A stretch of 64,000 bases of DNA from positions 54,516,322-54,580,321 of the forward strand of contig OX392528.1 in the NCBI GenBank assembly GCA_947623455.1. Reading direction: 5' to 3'. The stretch is from Mimachlamys varia. Its lineage: Eukaryota; Mollusca; Bivalvia; Pectinida; Pectinidae. The translations under genes were made by a program, and so were the position numbers. Below the pieces are notes generated by a model. The model had not been told where the DNA came from. It saw only the letters and a list, made by a program, of their open reading frames with translations, and did not search any database. How positions within the stretch are numbered: position 1 is the stretch's first letter; each line of letters opens with the position of its first letter. Positions 46,551 through 57,548 of this stretch are shown one piece after another.

Positions 46551-46981
46551 GTTCCCCCGATGTCTTTAACCCCAAATACTCTATATATTATATATATGTA
46601 TATATGTGCAATGTCCAAATTACTTATACAGTATGTGAAAATCCTGTCTCAGTCTTACATCCCTCCCCAAAACCAAAATCTTCACCATTCCAAACCTGTA
46701 AAATTTGATATTTCCTAGCCCCATACCTAAAACTCCAGGGAAATTCAAATATCTCACTGCTGTAGCCCAAAATTCATATCCTCAAATCCATTGATAGGCC
46801 AAGGTTGACGTCTGCTCCCATCATTCGGAACAAGGTTGTGGTAGCGTATTCAAATTGTACCGGAGATTCTTCAAATGAGTGAATAATTTTTAATAAGTGA
46901 ATTATGACATGTGAGGGCAACATTATGATTTATTCCCCAGCCATGTGACTAGTTTCATCCAATCAGATAAGGATGATATAT

Positions 46982-46987
46982 AATAAA
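46982..46987 (+). terminator. Candidate polyadenylation signal of MIPOL1
   Basis: First AATAAA after the stop codon, followed about 20 bp downstream by GT/T-rich GGTGTGCTTTCCTGT, which is a plausible downstream element. Earlier cleavage at a non-canonical signal cannot be excluded. Confidence 0.35.
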
Positions 46988-47158
46988 ATGAGGTACAATT
47001 AGGTGTGCTTTCCTGTAGGCCATTGAAATATATGTTACGGCCAGTATAATTCTTTTTATCCAGTAATCTTTTGTGTTCAAAACCCTCTAACATATATATA
47101 TACAACTGCCATTTTTCTTAAGCCGCCACCTTTTCTAAACCCCCTTACATGTATGTAT

Positions 47159-47189
47159 ACACCCTAACCCTAACCCTATATATAACCCT
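47159..47189 (-). repeat. Short interstitial telomere-like repeat
   Basis: ACACCCTAACCCTAACCCTA TATATAACCC. Two to three units of the TTAGGG complement; too short to imply a fusion. Confidence 0.6.
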
Positions 47190-48676
47190 GTAATAACCCG
47201 TCCAAATACCCTTACCCTTCATTTGCTGTACTGTATTCTTGGGTATGTACAGCTAGTTATAATGTCCTGAGATACTCTGCGTTACCTGTATTGTGTTACC
47301 TGTATTGTGTTACCTGTAGTCCTACGTAATTTGTTCAGCATTGTCCATTCAATTTCGAATTCTGTGATAACTTTCTTGTTTTAAAACTTTTATTTTCAAA
47401 TCTACTTCATCAGTATGTTTGTATTATATGATGTCTCTTTGATTAACTCATCGTCGGATACCCACGATTGATTGGACTACGCTACGCTACACTTACCAAT
47501 TTGAAGGTCGCCTCAAAGCGGTTCACACATTGGGTATCCCACGATGCAGTGAACTTAGCATTATAAGTATTTAACAAGTTTATTTCTCTGTTTTGCAATA
47601 TACTTTCCAATTTTTGTGATCTTTTATTTTAAGAAATTGTGATGTATAAGGATAGTATTGTATCAACAGGTGATATCCAAGCTTGGGAATATCTCTACAT
47701 TATTTTGAGATATTTAACATGGGGTATTGTGATTTTACACTCGTAAAACATATCATCCTTTACTTATTCTGATGTTTAATTCAGTTGATAAAATGTTGTG
47801 AAGTAAATCTTGTAGATATTTAATTTATATTATATCATATATTATATTTATCATAATCTATTAGAATATTCATATTAATAATACATAAATATATACTTTC
47901 CTTTCTTTGTGCCATTCTTTTCCCATGTGTTTACATTGCCCGTGTGGTAACTAATTTAGTCTTTATTTACATTACCTATTCTATTTTTTCTGCAATACTA
48001 TTAATCATGTACATAATTGTCTATATTTTATGGTTACATGCCACAGAATATCACATATGACTTTGTGCAATCCCTTTTTGTCTGTCATCACCAGGCGTTT
48101 CCCATGCCAAACTTTCCACAATTGTGTTTCCTCTAAAACTGTTGGACCAATTTCGAACAACATTTGGTATTAACAACTAACCTAAGGTTTGATGACTGTG
48201 GAATGAGGGGCGGAACCAAAGTGGATCAAATTTGCAAAATAATCTACAAATATTTGATAAGGGAAAAAAATCAGTAAGCAATTTCCGTTTTGGCAGAAAA
48301 TATAATAATGATTTGGTCAGAACTTTTTTATAGGGTAGCAGCTTGATGATCAGATGAGGACCAAAACACACCACAGGGACCTGGAAGTTTTTTTAAAGAG
48401 GTCCAATGGCTTTAGATTTTCAAAAAAAATCTTCTTACTTGACAGAAATCTTGAACAGATTCTTGTTCCTCAGGCTGTTCTGGCTTGCATTTGGGTGTTT
48501 TCAGTAGGTTTAAGTTCTGCACTGTTATCATTTTGTTGAGAACATTTAATGGCATGAAAAGTAAGACCCTAACGAAACTCATAATAATCATAAGGCAATC
48601 AAGTTATTTTCTAACTAGTATAATTGAGATTTGGAGAAATTTGGGTCCGTTTTATAATAGTTAACACTATAAATTA
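47190..48676. other. 3' flank without recognisable gene
   Basis: AT-rich, with small duplications such as TGTGTTACCTGTATTGTGTT at 47292 and CTACGCTACGCTACAC at 47479. Short open frames only. Confidence 0.5.
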
Positions 48677-48856
48677 CAGTTGACCCTCGATAATCTGGAC
48701 ACCTTTGTTCCCAGCTCAAACCGTTCAGTTTTTCCCGGACTGCCGAATTTTGGGTAGGTTAATACAAATAACATGACAGAAATCAGTTCCTGTGCATTTC
48801 TGTCCGGATTATGAGTTTTCCGGACTATCGGCATCCAGATAATGGCGGGTCTACTG
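48677..48856. mobile_element. pogo-like MITE with TA flanks
   Basis: 180 bp, CAGTTGACCCTCGATAATCT at the left and GATAATGGCGGGTCTACTG at the right, with TA at 48675-48676 and 48857-48858. Typical pogo/Tigger terminal repeat (CAGT...CTCGATAATC). Confidence 0.78.
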
Positions 48857-48858
48857 TA

Positions 48859-50049
48859 TATGAATTATCTCTGTCAGTTCGCAACATCATTTTGTCGTTT
48901 AATCCATGGTTGCCGTATTTGCATATCATGCACCATCTTGCGCTGTGTGTTTGATAATGTCCAGTACATCACAACTACAAAAAAAACTTAATTTCATGTT
49001 AAAGTAAGGTGACCGTTAAGGCCCAAACTGTTGTATGTATCACAATTAGTACATTATTACCATGTAGGTTAATTAAGTCTTAATTACTAGAAATATATCT
49101 ATGTATGATATGAATGTTATGTAATACACTTGTACTTCATATTAAAGGAATCAAATTTATAGGATATTGGCTGATCACCAGACATCTTGCAAATGCATAG
49201 TGTGGGGTGGCCTTATTACCGAGCATTAGTTTATGTCAGAGAAATACAGTTAAGTTACACAAGAAATTGACCATAGAGATACAGCTGACAGACGCACTGT
49301 GCTAGCAGGTTACCATAGTAATATGTAAATACTTGTATTTTATTTTGTAGTTGGTGTTGGGAGCTAGATAAGTTACTAGAGTAGAAATGATATATTATTG
49401 TAGTAATTATAATATGTTGGTATCTACCCGGCTTCATTCATGATCATTTTATTTGACAGACCTTATACAGGTAAATTACTAACTGCCTAATTAGCTTTAA
49501 TACCATGTCAAAATGTCTGGTCATTTTTTCCCCTTAATTTATTTGTCAGAAAAAAAATGGTTTTACGTGTTGATTTCTTTGCTGTATTCAAGTTAAACTG
49601 GGTACATTGTATACTTGTATTATAATGTTGTTCTAAAACTACAGAAAATCTTTGGAAACTTTTGCTTAGACAAATTTTCACCTAATGTCTGAAAAACCAA
49701 TTGTCCTCCCAAATTTCATGATTGACATTTTATTACTCGAAATGTGAAGAAAATGTCTCGTTATAGTTATATATTCACTTTATACATTCATTCATGTTCC
49801 TATTCAGTCCATCCTTAAGATTTTAAAAGAATTTGAACAAAATACTTATTAGGTGTCAAAAAGTGAATTTATTCATTTTTTACATGTTAACTGAGCAAGG
49901 GTTTTGGTGCTTGAGTTTTGACTTTAAAGGTACCTTATGATTGATATTTAGTTAAAATATATTCACTGCATTGTAAAAGTTTTGATTCTATATTGGAGGG
50001 ACATATTCAAATTTATTTGTACCAATTGATTTGATCCAGCAAACGTTTT
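48859..50049. other. 3' flank without recognisable gene
   Basis: AT-rich single-copy sequence. No coding or repeat signal beyond homopolymers. Confidence 0.5.
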
Positions 50050-50138
50050 TAACTAATTCACCGCTGAACAGTTTTGGACTCTTCCAATTCAAAGTTTGGA
50101 ATAGTTCATTATGCATTTTCAGGGGTGAATGAGTTAAT
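50050..50138. repeat. Short palindromic element, copy D
   Basis: Best preserved pairing: TAACTAATTCACCGCTGAAC and TTTTCAGGGGTGAATGAGTT-AA, with GGACTCTTCCAATTCAAAGT between. About 88 bp; a minimal foldback MITE or conserved stem-loop repeat. Confidence 0.7.
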
Positions 50139-50350
50139 AAACTTGTTCACAAATATATCATTTTGTGTCTGAACTTCTATACATGGTGCTCATCATCAGC
50201 TTTTTAATATTGATGTTTATCAAAAATAATGAAACAATATTTTATAATAGAAAGGATATTTCACAGAGAATCCACATTAGCCAGATTCAAATTGATGAAA
50301 TTGCATGGGCACATTATGTAAAAATTACATAAATGTGGCATGTTTCCCTG

Positions 50351-50606
50351 CTTGCCAACCCTCCCTATTTAGGAGGGAGACTCCCGATTTTGGACCCTAA
50401 AATGTTGCATTTTCAACTTTGGAATTTGCTTAACTGTTCCTGTTTTTAAAGATCTGATGATTTCACCTGAAAGAAGAGCTCAAAAGAAGCCATTTAAAGG
50501 TGTTATTTTCCCTCTGAATGTACATGTTTACATATCATTTATGTTTTCAATTCTGAGCACGCATAATCTCCCCCATGGAAATTTTAAAAAGTTGGCAAGT
50601 ATGTTA
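50351..50606 (-). repeat. Dispersed repeat, copy 2 without tandem expansion
   Basis: CTTGCCAACCCTCCCTATTT AGGAGGGAGACTCC, then GATCTGATGATTTCACCTGA, then CACGCATAATCTCCCCCATG. It is the reverse complement of 19009-19240 but has a single CTATTTAGG/GGCAAG unit. Confidence 0.75.
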
Positions 50607-50778
50607 AATAACAGTTTCACTTTTCAAAGTTTTTACAAAAAATCAGAATTTCATCCCATGTGTATTTGGAAGGACAGAAATATGCATATCAGTTTTGCTG
50701 GATTGTTAAATATTGGGGTATTTTGTTGTTAGTGTTTATTCGAGTCTGGCTTTCATAAGTACACAAGTCTACCAATCT

Positions 50779-51016
50779 GGGCCCAGTTGTTCAAAGGGTG
50801 ATTAGCTTAGTCAGTGATTAGTGCAAATTTCAATTATCCTGTAACTTTAAAATGAAACCATAGATTTTATTGCAAATTTGCAGATAGCAAATATTACATT
50901 ATGTCCATTTACATGCAAAATTGTAAGAATTTACCTTGTATATGGACAGAATTATTAAAGTTTGAAAAATGTCGTTAAATAGTGATTAAGCTAATCACCC
51001 TTTGAACAACTGGCCC
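50779..51016. mobile_element. MITE with GTTGTTCAAAGGGTGATTAGC inverted ends
   Basis: About 240 bp. Left GGGCCCAGTTGTTCAAAGGG TGATTAGCTTAG, right CTAATCACCCTTTGAACAAC TGGCCC: near-perfect 30-bp terminal inverted repeats. A palindromic element type common in molluscs. Confidence 0.8.
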
Positions 51017-51427
51017 CTGTTCTTTATAAAATGGCATTGTTTACTGTCAAAACTACAAATCTATGGTTCTTCAAATAATCGAATAGTGCTTATAGCGTTT
51101 TTAATTCTGTACATAAAGTTATACAATTATTATCAATTTGACTTTATAGAGCTCCAGTCATTTCATAGAAATATGTCCAAGGTCATTTGTAATTTACAAC
51201 AAATGATATGTAATTAAGTTATTTATTTCAATTATCATACATTGTCAAATGCTTATAACCTGCCATTCCAAAATGTATGTCTACAAAAATCATGTGATAG
51301 AATTATTAGTCATTTCATGACCGTCCTCTGAGCTGCTATTGTTATTAACTATTAACTAATATTTAAAATAAATATCAAATTTAACAAACTTGAATGTATA
51401 TAATTTGTTGTGTGTTTTTTTTTTCAA

Positions 51428-51734
51428 AGGCCCAATATAGGTAACCTCAGGAAATTTTTCTTGATTCTGAAAAAAATCTTAAAAAAAGAAATTCAATTGA
51501 TATACATGTGTATGATGCAAAAATAAGCTTCAAACGAAGTAAACCTGAGCGCTAACTAACAAGAAACTCCTGACAGAAAAATCCAAAGAATTGAATATAA
51601 TTCAGGTGTGGCCCACTTCAACAAAAAGCCAAAGTTAGAAGACAGTTCCAAATGGACACGTGTTTACAAATACGGAGTTTCAACTGCTGCTGTACCGGGT
51701 ACGTAAAAATTCACTTCAAACGTATATTGGGCCT
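51428..51734 (-). mobile_element. TTAA MITE, copy 3, internally deleted
   Basis: About 307 bp in reverse orientation. The right end keeps GTATATTGGGCCT and TTAA at 51735-51738; the left flank has mutated to TCAA. It is shorter than the other copies through loss of the part between the ACCGGT region and the terminus. Confidence 0.78.
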
Positions 51735-51894
51735 TTAAATACAAAAGACCAATAAAAATAATAATGGCATATGTTATCTGGGTGTCACATATACTTTACA
51801 TTGTACATAAATGACATAACAAACAATACACAAATGCAAATTTAAAGCTTATGCCATGCCATATTTGACTTACCAGACACTTAAACGCCCAATA

Positions 51895-52267
51895 TAGTAA
51901 CTTTCGGCAAAACTTGGAGCGAAAAACAAGCCTAATATCTGAAAATATTTATAGATTTAGTTAAAATTAACTGATATCAGCAATATTCAAGATGAATTCT
52001 TACGCGGTTACCGGTACAGCAGCAGTCGAAAATCAGGCGGTATTTGTAAAACACGCGTCCATGTTAAAACTGTCTTCTAACTTCGGCTTGTTGTTGAAGT
52101 GGGCCACACCTGAATTATTTCCAATTCTATGGAATTTTCTGTCAAGAATTTCTTGTCAGTTAATTACCGCCCAGGTTTACTTATTTTTTCATGGTCATCA
52201 ATTGGATTTTTTTTTTATCATTTTTCAGTATCCCGAATAAATTCAAGAAGTTACGAATCTTGGGCCT
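51895..52267 (+). mobile_element. TTAA MITE, copy 4
   Basis: 373 bp, TTAA at 51891-51894 and 52268-52271. Terminal repeats are partly eroded (ACGCCCAATATAG..., ...TCTTGGGCCT). It lies only 160 bp from copy 3 in the opposite orientation, so the two could pair into a long hairpin. An 82-residue open frame inside it is not a gene. Confidence 0.82.
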
Positions 52268-52439
52268 TTAAATTCATACCAATTACAATCCGAAAGACAT
52301 GTAAACCAATAAAACAAAAACAAAATAGAGCACTTAAATTATATTCTCCAATCCGATTGTGGGAGTAGTACGAGAATGGTTATCGACAAGTTGACCCCCC
52401 CCCCCTTACCCATCAACATAATCTGTATAACTAGCCTTT

Positions 52440-52571
52440 AGTCCGAAGGGTTCTGACTCTATGATCCGCTGAAATATTGGGACGGCTAAATTAGCTGGCG
52501 GTTCGTAGACGAGCCGCTAGCCGTCCCAATATTTCAGCGGATCATAGAGTCTGAACCCTTCGCTTCGGACT
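52440..52571. repeat. Near-perfect foldback hairpin, copy 1
   Basis: Arm 52440-52488 (AGTCCGAAGGGTTCTGACTC ... GGGACGGCTA) is the reverse complement of 52518-52571 apart from a 5-bp GCGAA insertion and one mismatch. The loop is about 29 bp with its own GCGGTTCG/CGAGCCGC-like pairing. Confidence 0.9.
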
Positions 52572-52890
52572 AGCAGGCCTTATGGTCACTGAATTCGGGT
52601 TCAAATCTATCCTGATCAATTTTCTCGAGAGCTCAGTTTCTATTTCTTGTAAAATTATGCCTCACGTGCACCATGTACATATTTGATTGAAAAATCAAAA
52701 CTGAATGACATAAAAAATGAGTTTGACTTTAAGCACCATGAATCTCCACAAAGAAGTTTTCCAATGCTGACAAATACGAAACTACAGTAGCACTACCGGA
52801 ACATTCCTCTGAGAGAAAGCGGTTCCATACATCGTCTTGGCAACCGCGACAGTCTCGGGCTGTAGAAACGTCAAAAGTACATCCATTACT

Positions 52891-53023
52891 AGTCCGAAGG
52901 TTTCGGACGCTGATCCGCACAATATTGGAACGGCTTTCGGCATTCTCCTAGCGCCAGCCGTCCGAAAAGTTAGACTCTCGTAGCCGTCAGCCGTCCGAAT
53001 ATTTCACGGATCAGAGAGTCCAA
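52891..53023. repeat. Foldback hairpin, copy 2 (decayed)
   Basis: Begins AGTCCGAAGGTTTCGGACGC TGATCCGC and ends CCGTCCGAATATTTCACGGA TCAGAGAGTC. Related in sequence to the hairpin at 52440 (shared AGTCCGAAGG, TGATCCGC, AATATTG-ACGGC). Confidence 0.75.
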
Positions 53024-53457
53024 GTCTTTTGCATGTCTGAGTACATGTACTAGCACAGACACTTGCGAGCACATTACCTAAAGGATAGCGTGTATTACGT
53101 TACCTAAAGGCCGACTGTTGACATTGCTTCGAGAATGATTGCAGTTAAAAAAGGCAACTTAGATAAGTTGTATTTGGTTATGCGAACAGTAATTATATAA
53201 ATTGTTTTCTGTTTAAGTGCCCACCGCGCAGTTACAATTAAATCAAAGACAAAATTAAATAAAAAAGTCGTTTTGAGTTTATGGTTTTATGTAGCGATAT
53301 ATTACGAAATTATCTGGGAATCGCTTAGTCGGAAAGTTTCTGGTTTTCTGATCCGTTGAATACTGGTGTTGCTGGCGAATATAGAAATATTTACACGGAA
53401 ACATTTGAAGAAGTACAGGAGAAAATATCTCCAAAATTCCCATGCTTACGGAAAGAC
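53024..53457. other. Spacer between hairpins, no gene
   Basis: No repeat or coding signal recognised; short open frames only. Confidence 0.4.
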
Positions 53458-53517
53458 ATCGTCGGAAACCCACGGTACACTTCTCTGAGAAGTGTACCGT
53501 GGGTAGTTTCCGGCGAT
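53458..53517. repeat. Foldback hairpin with 28-bp arms
   Basis: ATCGTCGGAAACCCACGGTA CACTTCTC pairs with GAGAAGTGTACCGTGGGT AGTTTCCGGCGAT, leaving almost no loop. Near-perfect palindrome, sequence unlike the two hairpins upstream. Confidence 0.88.
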
Positions 53518-54119
53518 GATGGAAAGAAAACCGTTACATATTTTCAATGTTAATTGTATCGGAAACGTGCCTTCGTACATGTACATTGCATGTCTCTGAT
53601 TACGTGTTACATATATATGAATATATCTCTGATTACATGTAATGTAGAAGTCCCTAATTGACGTAACATTTAATACCACACTTAATTATTTCTCATTCTA
53701 AAAACATTGGCTATTATCTCATCAAAGCCTGAAGTATTATAATGACCATTTCCATGAACCCATTTTTTTTATCTGGAAGAGTTAGAATGTAGCATCAAGG
53801 GATGAGCGGGTTATGGAATGTCCCTTTAATCATTAAATACAAATCTACTATAATTACTATTTAGTTAATTAGATTAACGATTCACTTTGGATTGAATAAC
53901 AAACCGTCTATGATGCATAGTAAAAAGATATTCAATACTGTTCAACTTTCATAAAATTCTATAATATAGGAATCCAACTTTGAATTTCGCATACCTAAAC
54001 AACAAAGGGAAAACAAGGGACACCACCAAAACATTATGAAAAATAATAATCAAAAATGTAAATATTTATTTTCCATTTAGGATTGTACTGCATTCGCCCC
54101 TACCCCAATCCAACACCCC

Positions 54120-54680
54120 AAACATGTCATTTTGACCGCATTACGTGCCCGTGCGGCTGTCACCACTCTCGCGAGACTTTCATGACTGTGTTACGGCTGC
54201 TTTGTGAAATGTCAAAGAATTATGTTACGCATAATTAGGCTTTATTTACACCGAAAGAGCTTCATTATGCCGACAGGGCGTCTGCCGTTTCTAACGAATT
54301 CAGTGGTCAGACACTTGTCGATGATGACCATACGGATCATGTTACGTGGACACAAAAGTCGGACATTTCTTCAGTGTTGACCGACACGGCCGAATTTTGG
54401 CCAAAACAAACATGACGGCAGACTCTGTGAAGAAGAGGCTTAAAAACTTTGGGCAAACTTGGAAATAACACCAAAGTGAAGATCTTCTTTGAGTTGGGAA
54501 AGATTCAACACCTTTTTGTCCCACCTTCAGGGTTTTGGGTAAAAGGGTCCGACATTTCTCTCTGCGTTTGTTGACATGTTTGTTTTCCATTAAGGGTGCT
54601 CGTAGCCTAAGAGGTCTCTGTTTACTCAGACTGAGGACGCATTAGCGCGCGCGGACCTACTTCCGGTTCATTCATGAATA
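54120..54680. promoter_or_regulatory. CpG-bearing repeat-poor stretch with promoter-like motifs
   Basis: Palindrome TCTCGCGAGA at 54167-54176 (a known core-promoter motif in vertebrates), GCGCGCGCGG and the ETS-type ACTTCCGGTT near 54660. CpG is clearly commoner than in the surrounding AT-rich DNA. No first exon was recognised, so promoter function is inference. Confidence 0.35.
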
Positions 54681-54812
54681 GTCACGTCGAACACTAACAA
54701 TAGTTTGTAATGTTGTTCTCCACGACAACCATCACGAAATCATTTTGTCCATGAACCTTTGTTTTTTCTGCACTCTAAAAGTAGGTAGGATCTTTACCAA
54801 TTTGTCTAGTTA

Positions 54813-54847
54813 TGACGTCACACCGGCAACCTGCTACTCTGACGTCA
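54813..54847. promoter_or_regulatory. Pair of full CRE palindromes
   Basis: TGACGTCA at 54813-54820 and again at 54840-54847, with CACCGGCAACC between. Two perfect CREB/ATF sites 27 bp apart (start to start). Confidence 0.45.
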
Positions 54848-55530
54848 TAAAAATAGCATTTATTAGGATGCAGAAAGTGAAATGAATTTTGCATCTTACT
54901 TCATGGTTATAGGTAACAGAAATCTACTTTAAATTATACAAGCAAATCTGCAAATGTTAAGTAATAAATCAAAGAGCGTCATTGTATTTAGGTTCGCCAT
55001 GAACAATTTAGCTACTTGTACTACACATATGCATACGCACTATTAATTAAAGAAAAGGTTTTACTTACGTTGCAGGTAAAAATCGAGGACTTTATTTAGC
55101 GATTCTATAGATAGTCAAGACGAGGGAAGCTTAGTTGTATATATGTAATATAGATACGCAGTCCAAAGAAACGTTTTATGATCATACATAACAGCTACAT
55201 ATGAATATTATATGAATAGACAATTTGCTGAATTTGTCAATGTAGGGTTAAGGTTAGCTTGTGATAAATCGACTACAAACGTGAAAAAAATGACTCGCTA
55301 ACTAGCTACTTGTTTTAAAGATTCCCCTATATACTTATCAAAGTATACATGTTATTTTGGTGTATTGTGTTTCCGGTCACAACTAAAACAAATACATGTA
55401 CCACCGATGCTGACGGAAGTCCAGCTGTAGTGTAACGTTATGTTTGTCAAATGGAATGTATGATGTATTCCCAGTGTTAATCCGTACTGTATTCACAGTA
55501 GCATATACAATGTAGATGCAGCCAAGACCA

Positions 55531-55600
55531 TGACGTCATTTTTCGGCACCAAGATGGCCTACGTTACGTCAAAGCTTTGCACGGCGCCTCAGATAGCACG
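55531..55600. promoter_or_regulatory. CRE plus YY1-type motif cluster
   Basis: TGACGTCA at 55531-55538, then CCAAGATGGCC (YY1-type AAGATGGC) and ACGTTACGTCAAAG. This combination is typical of proximal promoters, but no adjoining exon is recognised. Confidence 0.35.
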
Positions 55601-55776
55601 CGATATAGCTTTACGTTAATCATTCAGGTGATTGTGATTTTCGAAAAAAAAGCTCTTCCAGTATATCAACATACAACGAAAAAAACTTTTATACAATCAT
55701 GTATATTGGAAAAAATAACATGATTATATATTACAAAATATCTGAAATATGAATATAACCATTACTCCTCTGTCAG

Positions 55777-55914
55777 ATTGTATTTATTGTCAATATGAAT
55801 GTAATCTGGGTGCCAGATAAATATTCTATCTGGCTTCCAGATTGTATTCATGTTAAGACGTCATGAATATTTATCTGGCACATAGATTGCATTCATATTG
55901 ACAATAAATACAAT
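55777..55914. repeat. Inverted repeat with 50-bp arms
   Basis: 55777-55826 (ATTGTATTTATTGTCAATAT ... CCAGATAAATATTC) is the near-exact reverse complement of 55865-55914 (two or three mismatches). The 38-bp centre contains TATCTGGCTTCCAGATTGTA, a diverged internal copy of the arm. Confidence 0.9.
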
Positions 55915-57329
55915 ATGTCAAACGTTCAGTTGATAAATGTAAGTATATCTTAGCAAAATGATCCATATACAACTAGGACTAGCGTCATCAAGCTTTAATC
56001 AGACTTATGTCAGTTCTCTTTCCCTTTTGAGGAAAACTAGATCATCCTGATGGGAGAGAGCACTTATATATTCTGCTACATGTTTTTGGGGGTTGACAAT
56101 CCCATATCAAAGAACCAGTAAAATAAATAGTTTTACTTTTTCTAATCCAGTTGATTCTATTAATAACGTTTTCGATTATTCCAGTTTCCCAAACCGGTCT
56201 AAACTCAGCGTTGTAATATGTACAGGTGCTAAAATTCTGTAAAAGTCAGACTACACGTCACATAACGTGATCTGTTCGGCTTAACCAATGAAAACTAAGT
56301 ATTTTCATAATTCTGAACATTCTATCCAATTGCCGTACAGACAATATGTATTCCGCGGCCATACTCTCTAAGGACTCTGGGAATCACACATGAACACAGT
56401 TATCTTAACCGTTTTAATAAATCCCATATTTTACGCGGCTCTGTTTGCTTCCCATGGGAAGCTTTGACAGGCAATAGCGGTCCTACAGTAGACTTCAAAG
56501 GTCATTGATCGGTTGCTAGGGTATCACGGCCTTCCAGCATCAGCAGTTTAATACGGCAACCAATAACAGCTGACTAGCGAGCAAGCGAGCTGTTTTTCCA
56601 CGCACTGACAATCGCCATCCCCCGAGGGAAGGTGCTTTTTTGATAACTTGATTGGAAAAGTATTATTTTTATCGCTCCAAATGAAATTTGTGGGCACTGA
56701 TTAAGTACTGTCGACCCGGCGGCTACTACCTGTGATAGCAGCAAAGATGGCGTTCTAATTGTGTTTGTAAGCGTAGTAATGACAGTGTTGAATTCATATT
56801 TTTGTGATTTACTCGATAAGATAAAAAGATAACCGTAGGCCGATCAGAACGCTATGCTCATCTTGATTGCAGTATTGGTACAGAACTCCTCTGTGATTTT
56901 CCTGGTTAGCATGATATCCAATCTTTCGTTTTTAATATATTGTAGAATTGATCTTTAAATTATTAAAAACTTAAATTAAAAATACCACAAATACACTTAG
57001 TACATAATTTACGTTAAGTTAAGGTTAAATACAGCACTTGGAGACTTTTATTTTATTATTTTCTCGGACGACGGAAGCTAACAAATCTCAGAATGTGAGA
57101 TGAGTTATCTAGCGGTAATTCGTCTTCGCGACGGATGCGCTGCAGCAAGTTCAACTCTTACGCGACGGATATTAAAACTAATTTTGACATCCAAATTAAC
57201 CAGGATCGTGTAATTCTCTCGCGTTGATAGTTATGACGCGGAAGATGGATCTCATGGACCGTGTTGTTCGATTGTTTGCCGCTTCGGCGGCTCATCTGGC
57301 ACCGGAAACTTGAGGAATGGCAAACATGT
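55915..57329. other. 3' flank, repeat-poor, candidate regulatory near 56300-56800 and 57060-57300
   Basis: 56300-56770 has CpGs, ACCAATAACAGC (CCAAT-like), CCCCCGAGGG and AAAGATGGCG (YY1-type). 57060-57300 has CTCGGACGACGG and two GCGACGGAT repeats. No splice-compatible exon found. Confidence 0.35.
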
Positions 57330-57548
57330 TCATATGACCTCGCCGATCACATTGGTTCGTAGACGATTGAGCGCCATGCAGTAAGGCTTCCCCGAGTGAT
57401 AAAAAGACACACATGCCAGGTGCCCTTTTTCAACATCGATTAAAACCGGGGTGGTACCAATTTGTAAAAGAAGACCATCCATTACTTTGTATGAACTGTT
57501 GTCTCTCGTTTTGTTTGCGCTAACGTGGTAAAAGTGCCCAGAACACAT
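57330..57548 (-). CDS. Unrecognised 72-codon open frame, possible exon or fragment
   Basis: ATG-to-stop frame on the minus strand starting MCSGHFYHVSANKTRDNSSY and containing DGLLLQIGTTPVLIDVEKGH and YHSGKPYCMALNRLR. Residue composition is balanced and globular-like, unlike the low-complexity frames elsewhere in the window. I do not recognise it. It could be a small gene, a first exon, or chance. Confidence 0.15.
   Translation of the reverse strand: MCSGHFYHVSANKTRDNSSYKVMDGLLLQIGTTPVLIDVEKGHLACVSFYHSGKPYCMALNRLRTNVIGEVI

Larger units (their letters stand above)
45256..47000 (+). other. MIPOL1: MIPOL1 3' UTR (probable extent)
   Basis: The sequence after the stop is non-coding. A purine-rich GAAG/AGGAGG stretch follows immediately. 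No AATAAA or ATTAAA occurs before 46982, so unless a variant signal is used the UTR is about 1.7 kb long and includes the 40-bp tandem repeat at 46300-46550. The 3' end is inferred. Confidence 0.45.

Noticed and set aside
47159..47189. Ancient telomere fusion
   Set aside because: Only two to three TTAGGG units, no head-to-head array; consistent with chance or microsatellite.
51992..52240. 82-codon open frame
   Set aside because: Lies within the TTAA MITE copy 4 and has equivalents broken in the other copies.
54342..54590. 82-codon minus-strand frame
   Set aside because: No recognised domain, lacks plausible splice context, and repeats of GTCGGACATTTCT-like sequence at both ends suggest local duplication rather than a gene.
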